DNA of 8,761 nucleotides from NCBI GenBank assembly GCA_017411235.1, contig JAFPMR010000248.1:1-8761 (forward strand), read 5' to 3'. The DNA is from Bacilli bacterium. GTDB lineage: Bacteria; Bacillota_I; Bacilli_A; RF39; UBA660. The notes below the pieces were generated by a model. That model was not told where the DNA came from. It made no database searches and saw only the letters and a list, made by a program, of their open reading frames with translations. Positions 5,525 to 8,761 of the stretch are shown in pieces (positions within the stretch are counted from its first letter, which is position 1; every line of letters begins with the position of its first letter). The position numbers and the translations under genes are program-made.

Positions 5525-5782
5525 ATGGAAAAAGAGTATATTACAATTGAAAAAGATGATGGCACCGAAGAAAGAATGGAAATAATTTCAGTATTCAAGT
5601 TAGTTGAATCAGGGAAGAATTGCATCATCTATAAAAGTGATATAGATAATAAATACTATGCAGCTTCATGTAAAAACGTCAAAGAATACGAAGACTTAGA
5701 TACAAATTTCACAGATAGCGAAAAAGCACATATCCAAACAGTCTTAGATACAATTTATAATGGGGGATACAATTATGAATAA
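5525..5782 (+). CDS. DUF1292-like small acidic protein
   Basis: This 85-residue cytoplasmic protein matches the general pattern of DUF1292 (YrzB-like) proteins. It opens with a strand ITIEKDDGTEERMEIISVFKL, follows with GKNCIIYKSDIDNKYYAASC and ends in an acidic helix (DLDTNFTDSEKAHIQTVLDTIYNGG). No molecular function is known for the family to my knowledge. GAGGAGG at 5512-5518 lies six bases before the ATG at 5525; the in-frame ATG at 5510 lies on top of that RBS and is not credible. The last eight bases overlap the start of the next gene, so the two are probably translationally coupled. A palindromic candidate operator lies upstream. Confidence 0.7.
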   Translation: MEKEYITIEKDDGTEERMEIISVFKLVESGKNCIIYKSDIDNKYYAASCKNVKEYEDLDTNFTDSEKAHIQTVLDTIYNGGYNYE

Positions 5783-6194
5783 AGAAATCAATTTTGAACC
5801 AAAACATAAAAGAATTAAATCTGTTTCTGAAAAAACAAGTAAGATAATTGACAAAATAGCTCCAGTTTTCATAATAACAGCATTAGCAGCTGATTTAGCA
5901 GTTGGATCTTATTTTGCAATCGAAGGATTTGATCAATCACTACAAAATGGTGATTTTATTCCAAAAGACGATAAAGCTATCGTAATGGAAGTTGATGGTG
6001 AAACAGTAGCTCTTCCTCTATATTCGTACAAAAAGAATCTTCAAGGAGACTTGATTATAGTGGATACTGAAGGAAATAGATATACAGTCCCTAAAGATAG
6101 TGAATCAACCCTAGTATTAGGAGAAGATGCTTTAAATAGAGCTAATGAACTAGTAAATGAAAAAGAACTAGAAAAAGGCGGAATGAGTTTATAA
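5775..6194 (+). CDS. Single-pass membrane protein of unknown function
   Basis: This 139-residue protein starts with a basic, charged segment (residues 1-27), has one transmembrane helix (about 28-49, IAPVFIITALAADLAVGSYFAI) and ends with a predominantly polar domain of about 90 residues. By the positive-inside rule the basic N-terminus should be cytoplasmic and the C-terminal domain outside. The outer part has beta-type repeats (AIVMEVDGETVALPLYSY, DLIIVDTEGNRYTVP) and a helical, Glu/Lys-rich end. I do not recognise the family. GGGGG at 5762-5766 precedes the ATG at 5775 by eight bases; the in-frame ATG at 5760 would place the RBS inside the gene. It overlaps the DUF1292-like gene by eight bases, which suggests related jobs. 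Confidence 0.65.
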   Translation: MNKEINFEPKHKRIKSVSEKTSKIIDKIAPVFIITALAADLAVGSYFAIEGFDQSLQNGDFIPKDDKAIVMEVDGETVALPLYSYKKNLQGDLIIVDTEGNRYTVPKDSESTLVLGEDALNRANELVNEKELEKGGMSL

Positions 6195-6198
6195 TTAT

Positions 6199-6220
6199 GA
6201 CTAGAATTTCTAGTCTTTTT
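6199..6220 (+). terminator. Intrinsic terminator of the DUF1292 operon
   Basis: GACTAGA at 6199-6205 pairs with TCTAGTC at 6209-6215 around a three-base loop (or six pairs with a five-base loop), followed by five T at 6216-6220. The arms are the same seven-base sequence as in the terminator at 228-254. Confidence 0.75.
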
Positions 6221-6223
6221 ATA

Positions 6224-6232
6224 TGATATAAT
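6224..6232 (+). promoter_or_regulatory. Extended -10 promoter of the TfoX/DUF1848 operon
   Basis: TG at 6224-6225, A, then TATAAT at 6227-6232, starting three bases after the preceding terminator T run. The -35 position lies within the terminator stem and has no match. The leader would be about 25 bases with AGGAG at 6253-6257. Confidence 0.75.
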
Positions 6233-6263
6233 AAAAAAGAAATGAAATAATTAGGAGAATAAC

Positions 6264-6554
6264 ATGGCAAGTACTAAAGAATATCGTGATTTTATTGTAG
6301 AACAATTAAATGAATTAAATGTAGCATTTAAACAAATGATGGGTGAATATTTATTATATTACGAAGGCACATTATTTGGTGGCATCTATGATGATCGTTT
6401 ACTAGTAAAAATAGTAGATAATAATAAAAAATATCATATGGAAGAAGCAATTCCTTATGAATCAGCTAAACCAATGTATTTAGTAGAAGATGTTGATAAC
6501 ATAGATAGGCTAAAAGAAATAGTTTTAGATACATATAATGGTTTAAAAAAATAA
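6264..6554 (+). CDS. TfoX N-terminal domain protein
   Basis: This 96-residue protein consists of a TfoX N-terminal domain (COG3070) and nothing else. The family core is visible as KQMMGEYLLYYEGTLFGGIYDDRLLVKIVDN, followed by IPYESAKPMYLVEDVDNIDRLKEIV. In gamma-proteobacteria the full-length TfoX/Sxy protein, which also has a C-terminal domain, activates competence genes with CRP. Stand-alone N-terminal domains in Firmicutes have no established function, so a competence role should not be assumed. AGGAG at 6253-6257 lies six bases before the ATG. The DUF1848 gene follows after 20 bases without a terminator, so the two are likely co-transcribed. Confidence 0.8.
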   Translation: MASTKEYRDFIVEQLNELNVAFKQMMGEYLLYYEGTLFGGIYDDRLLVKIVDNNKKYHMEEAIPYESAKPMYLVEDVDNIDRLKEIVLDTYNGLKK

Positions 6555-6574
6555 AAAAGAAAGGATGATCTAAC

Positions 6575-7459
6575 ATGATTCTAATGGTAAGTGGTAGAAC
6601 AGATATCGTAGCTTTCTATTCAGATTGGTTTATGAACCGTTTAGATGCAGGATATATCGATGTTAGAAATCCTTTTAATCAAAAAATGGTCAGTAGAATA
6701 AATATTGATGATGTAGATTTATTATTCTTTTGTACTAAAAATCCTATACCTATATTAGAGAAAATAGACAAAATTAATAAACCTGTTTATTTTCATGTAA
6801 CACTAACAGGTTACAACAAAGATATAGAACCTAATGTACCAGACAAAAAAGAAATTATAGAAGCAATAAAAAAATTATCAAATAAAATAGGTAAAGATAA
6901 TATCGCTATAAGATACGATCCGATTCTTTTAAACGAAAAATATACAGTAGATTACCATATTAAAGCTTTTGAAAAGATATGTACTCTATTAGAAGGACAT
7001 ATAAGTAAAATACTTACATCTTTTATCGATGACTATAAAAATGTTAGAAATAACATGGCCAGTTTAAGATATCGAGATTTTACAGAAGAAGATTATGAGC
7101 GTATTGGTTTAAGCTTTTCAAGAATAGCAGAAGAACATGGTTTATACGTTCATACTTGTTTTGAAGAAAGAGACTTAACTGAATATGGTTTTGTAAAAGA
7201 TGATTGCTTGTCTAAAGAACTGGCATATAAACTTACCGGTAAAAAATTCCCTAAATGGAAAGCAAGAAAAGGTGGCAAATGTAACTGTGTAGAAATGGTT
7301 GATATAGGTGTCTATAACACTTGTAGTCATTTCTGTAAATATTGCTATGCTAATTATGATGAAAAGAAAGTTCAAGAAAACAAATTAAAACATAATCCTA
7401 ATTCATCATTATTGATTGGAGAACTAAAAAAAGATGATATCATTAAAGAAAGAAAATAA
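6575..7459 (+). CDS. DUF1848 protein with C-terminal radical-SAM-like cysteine triad
   Basis: This 294-residue protein fits DUF1848. It starts with the family's short strand and SGRTDIVAFYSDWFMNRL, continues with FFCTKNPIPILE and FHVTLTGYNKDIEPNVP, and has IAIRYDPILLN in the middle. Near the C-terminus, CNC (Cys236, Cys238) is followed by VDIGVYNTCSHFCKYCYAN, in which Cys250, Cys254 and Cys257 form a CxxxCxxC triad like the [4Fe-4S] site of radical SAM enzymes. Unusually, this motif is at the end of the barrel-like protein rather than the beginning. No biochemical function is established to my knowledge. The phrase resembles the N-terminal YRGCSHGCIYC of the SPL-like protein at 1297. AAGGA at 6561-6565 precedes the ATG by nine bases. 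No terminator follows; the ABC-F promoter starts nine bases after the stop. Confidence 0.8.
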   Translation: MILMVSGRTDIVAFYSDWFMNRLDAGYIDVRNPFNQKMVSRINIDDVDLLFFCTKNPIPILEKIDKINKPVYFHVTLTGYNKDIEPNVPDKKEIIEAIKKLSNKIGKDNIAIRYDPILLNEKYTVDYHIKAFEKICTLLEGHISKILTSFIDDYKNVRNNMASLRYRDFTEEDYERIGLSFSRIAEEHGLYVHTCFEERDLTEYGFVKDDCLSKELAYKLTGKKFPKWKARKGGKCNCVEMVDIGVYNTCSHFCKYCYANYDEKKVQENKLKHNPNSSLLIGELKKDDIIKERK

Positions 7460-7467
7460 GTCCAAGT

Positions 7468-7496
7468 TTGACAATTATTTTCTCTTAATATACAAT
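7468..7496 (+). promoter_or_regulatory. Consensus sigma-A promoter of the ABC-F leader
   Basis: A perfect TTGACA at 7468-7473, a 17-base spacer and TACAAT at 7491-7496 form a near-consensus housekeeping promoter. It lacks the TG extension used by all other strong promoters in the window and is the only one with a good -35. Transcription should start near 7503, just before the leader RBS (GAGGAG at 7504-7509). Confidence 0.8.
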
Positions 7497-7517
7497 ACTA
7501 ATTGAGGAGAGATGATT

Positions 7518-7562
7518 ATGCTAAATTATTTCGTACGTACAATCATGTATGTTGAAGCATAG
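7518..7562 (+). CDS. 14-residue leader peptide of the ABC-F gene
   Basis: The ORF encodes MLNYFVRTIMYVEA and ends in TAG. GAGGAG at 7504-7509 lies eight bases before the ATG, a better RBS fit than the in-frame ATG at 7512. It sits between a consensus promoter and a set of competing RNA stems, so its translation most likely serves as a sensor of ribosome-targeting drugs rather than making a useful peptide. I see no exact match to the arrest motifs I know from Erm leaders (IFVI, IAVV, RNVD, RLR). The stop codon touches the first base of RNA segment 1 (7562), so a ribosome finishing the ORF would cover that segment. Confidence 0.7.
   Translation: MLNYFVRTIMYVEA
7535..7552 (+). promoter_or_regulatory. 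Possible pause hairpin inside the leader ORF
   Basis: ACGTACA at 7535-7541 pairs with TGTATGT at 7546-7552 (one G-U) around an ATCA loop. A hairpin within the leader ORF commonly pauses RNA polymerase in attenuators, so the first ribosome can catch up. It could also be chance. Confidence 0.4.
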
Positions 7563-7638
7563 TCATACCTGACTAATAAAAAAAATCTATTGGCAGGTAT
7601 GACGTTTTTGTCGTGCCTGCATCCGCCAAATGGGTGTA
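7562..7638 (+). promoter_or_regulatory. Competing attenuator stems and antiterminator
   Basis: Segment 1 (GTCATACCTG, 7562-7571) pairs perfectly with segment 2 (CAGGTATGAC, 7594-7603). Segment 3 (GTCGTGCCTG, 7610-7619) is a near-copy of segment 1 and pairs with the same segment 2 through ten pairs, two of them G-U, plus G7593-C7620. Segment 2 can therefore pair with only one of them. When 1:2 forms, 7618-7624 (TGCATCC) becomes free to pair with 7632-7638 (GGGTGTA), with wobble pairs, making an antiterminator that uses the inner part of the terminator. When 2:3 forms, that antiterminator loses its first three bases and the terminator is favoured. The pairings are read from the sequence; the switching logic is inferred by analogy with known attenuators. 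Confidence 0.65.
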
Positions 7639-7662
7639 GTTGCATCGATTTGGTTTTTATTT
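7626..7662 (+). terminator. Attenuator terminator before the ABC-F gene
   Basis: CCAAAT at 7626-7631 pairs with ATTTGG at 7648-7653. After a G-G mismatch the stem continues with GGTG at 7633-7636 against CATC at 7643-7646 (one G-U), closing on a six-base loop. TTTTTATTT at 7654-7662 follows. It lies between the leader ORF and the ABC-F RBS (AGGAAGG at 7671-7677), so it must be bypassed for the gene to be expressed. Confidence 0.75.
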
Positions 7663-7687
7663 GGAATTAAAGGAAGGAAAATAGATT

Positions 7688-8761
7688 ATGACAGAAATAA
7701 GCTTAACCAACGTAACAAAAACGTTTGGATTTAAAAATATATTAAATGGACTAAATATAGAAATAAAGACTGGTGATAGAGTATCTATTATCGGTGAAAA
7801 TGGTTGTGGCAAAACTACTATCTTAAATATCATTAGTTCAAAAGAAAGTGTAGATAGTGGAACTGTATCTATTAGAAAAGGTTTAAAAATAGGATATTTA
7901 AGTCAACAACCAGAAAACATTTACAATAATAAAACAGTAAAAGAAATCTTATATGATAGTTTTAGTGAACTATTAGAATATGAAAATAGATTAAAAACTT
8001 ATGAAAAAAGAATGGCTAAAGAACCAGAGAACATAGCTCTTATCAATAAATATCTTGATCTCCAAGATAAATTTATGAAATTAGGTGGCTATGAAATTAA
8101 TTCATCAATAGAAAAAATATCTCACGGTTTAAATATTAATCATTTACTAGAGAGTAATTTTAATGTTTTATCGGGTGGTGAACAAAAAAGAGTAGTACTA
8201 GCATCAATTATAGTTAAGAAACCAGAATTATTATTACTAGATGAACCTACTAATCATTTAGATATTAAGACATTAGAATGGCTAGAAGATTTCTTAAATA
8301 AATATAATGGAACAATAGTAATTGTTTCTCATGATAGATATTTCTTAGATAGAGTTACTACTAAAACAATACTAATCGAACATGGAAAAGCAATAATATT
8401 TCATGGAAACTATTCAAAATACTTAGTAGAAAATGAAGATAGAATAGAAAGAGAATTTAAAGAATATAAAGATCAACAAAAACTTATAATAGCTTTAAAA
8501 AAGAAAATCAAGCAATTAGAAGAATTTGGTAGACTAGCATATCCATTAGGTGAATCATTCTATAGAAGAGCAGAAAACATCAGAAAAAGACTTGAAAGAA
8601 TTGAAGTCCTAGATCGCCCTCAAGTAAAAAAAGAATTACCAATAAATCTCGATTTTGATAAAAGATCAGGTAAAGATGTTCTAGTAATTAAAGACTATGA
8701 CTTAACTATCGAAGATAAAACCCTAATTAACAATATAAATATCAAAATAAGTTATGGCGAC
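7688..8761 (+). CDS. ABC-F ribosome-protection-type ATPase, 3' end beyond window
   Basis: The reading frame is open for 358 codons to the window end; the stop lies outside. The first ATPase domain is complete: Walker A GENGCGKT (residues 36-43), signature LSGGE (161-165), Walker B LLLLDEP with Asp185 and Glu186, and the switch His215 in SHDRYF. No transmembrane segments are present. Residues about 240-315 form the charged helical interdomain linker of ABC-F proteins, with a turn at LAYPLGESFYRR (283-294), the part that reaches the ribosomal P/E-site region. The second domain begins at about 330 and is cut before its Walker A. ABC-F proteins bind ribosomes; a resistance subgroup displaces macrolides, lincosamides, pleuromutilins, streptogramins or phenicols. 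The attenuator upstream favours the resistance subgroup, but housekeeping roles cannot be excluded. AGGAAGG lies ten bases before the ATG. Confidence 0.85.
   Translation, partial: MTEISLTNVTKTFGFKNILNGLNIEIKTGDRVSIIGENGCGKTTILNIISSKESVDSGTVSIRKGLKIGYLSQQPENIYNNKTVKEILYDSFSELLEYENRLKTYEKRMAKEPENIALINKYLDLQDKFMKLGGYEINSSIEKISHGLNINHLLESNFNVLSGGEQKRVVLASIIVKKPELLLLDEPTNHLDIKTLEWLEDFLNKYNGTIVIVSHDRYFLDRVTTKTILIEHGKAIIFHGNYSKYLVENEDRIEREFKEYKDQQKLIIALKKKIKQLEEFGRLAYPLGESFYRRAENIRKRLERIEVLDRPQVKKELPINLDFDKRSGKDVLVIKDYDLTIEDKTLINNINIKISYGD

Noticed and set aside
5760..5774. ATG at 5760 as the start of the membrane protein
   Set aside because: It would overlap the GGGGG RBS at 5762-5766; the ATG at 5775 has proper spacing.
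6264..6554. Competence regulator function for the TfoX-domain protein
   Set aside because: Only the N-terminal domain is present, and the competence role is established for full-length proteins in gamma-proteobacteria.
7453..7481. Terminator between the DUF1848 gene and the ABC-F promoter
   Set aside because: Only a weak A-U pairing (AAAATAA with TTATTTT) is possible, without G-C pairs or a proper T-run, so read-through into the ABC-F leader from the upstream operon is likely.
7618..7660. T-box riboswitch in the ABC-F leader, suggested by AAATGGGTG
   Set aside because: The T-box core (GGGTGGNACCGCG) is not matched, there is no visible specifier loop, the leader contains a translated ORF with a good RBS, and the gene is not related to amino acids or tRNA charging.
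1..8761. UGA-to-Trp recoding (code 4)
   Set aside because: All genes are intact in the standard code and use TGG for Trp with no in-frame TGA; the window supports TGA avoidance, not reassignment.
1..8761. CRISPR arrays, transposases, prophage genes, attachment sites or tRNA genes
   Set aside because: I saw no spaced direct repeats, transposase or integrase motifs, or cloverleaf structures.

Overview
The window is AT-rich bacterial DNA, densely packed almost entirely on the + strand. Its short intergenic gaps, strong GGAGG-type ribosome binding sites, intrinsic terminators with U-tracts and lipobox lipoprotein point to a low-GC Gram-positive bacterium. An uncultured gut Bacilli/Mollicutes-related or Clostridia lineage is plausible, but this is inference. 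The standard code fits. All eleven complete reading frames, including a 14-codon leader, end in TAA or TAG and none in TGA. The 24 Trp codons I counted are all TGG.

Layout. 1-298 has no convincing gene: a weak promoter, a doubtful 31-codon ORF and a terminator. 299-1240 encodes a lipoprotein of unknown function. 1297-2184 encodes an SPL-like radical SAM protein ending in a beta-clamp-like motif. 2278-4770 looks like one transcription unit: a membrane-anchored NlpC/P60-like cysteine hydrolase with a pilin-like transmembrane hairpin, an ABM-fold monooxygenase-like protein and a YoaP-type acetyltransferase with a thioredoxin-like tail. 4836-5423 encodes a uracil-DNA-glycosylase-superfamily protein. 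5525-6194 holds an overlapping pair, a DUF1292-like protein and a single-pass membrane protein, behind a perfect 20-bp palindrome. 6264-7459 pairs a TfoX N-terminal-domain protein with a DUF1848 protein carrying a C-terminal radical-SAM-like cysteine triad. 7460-7687 is a regulatory leader, and 7688 to the window end is the first 358 codons of an ABC-F ATPase.

The most interesting element is the ABC-F leader. It has a consensus promoter (TTGACA, 17 bp, TACAAT), a good RBS, a 14-codon leader ORF containing a possible pause hairpin, two near-identical RNA segments that compete for one partner, a candidate antiterminator hairpin and an intrinsic terminator just before the ABC-F RBS. This is the layout of ribosome-mediated transcription attenuation, in which a drug-stalled ribosome would switch on a resistance-type ABC-F protein.

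A second theme is promoter style. The six other transcription units use TGnTATAAT extended -10 promoters with no recognisable -35. In four of them the T-tract of the preceding terminator lies 0-6 bases from the TGn-TATAAT element, so terminator and promoter form one compact junction. The ABC-F promoter breaks this rule.
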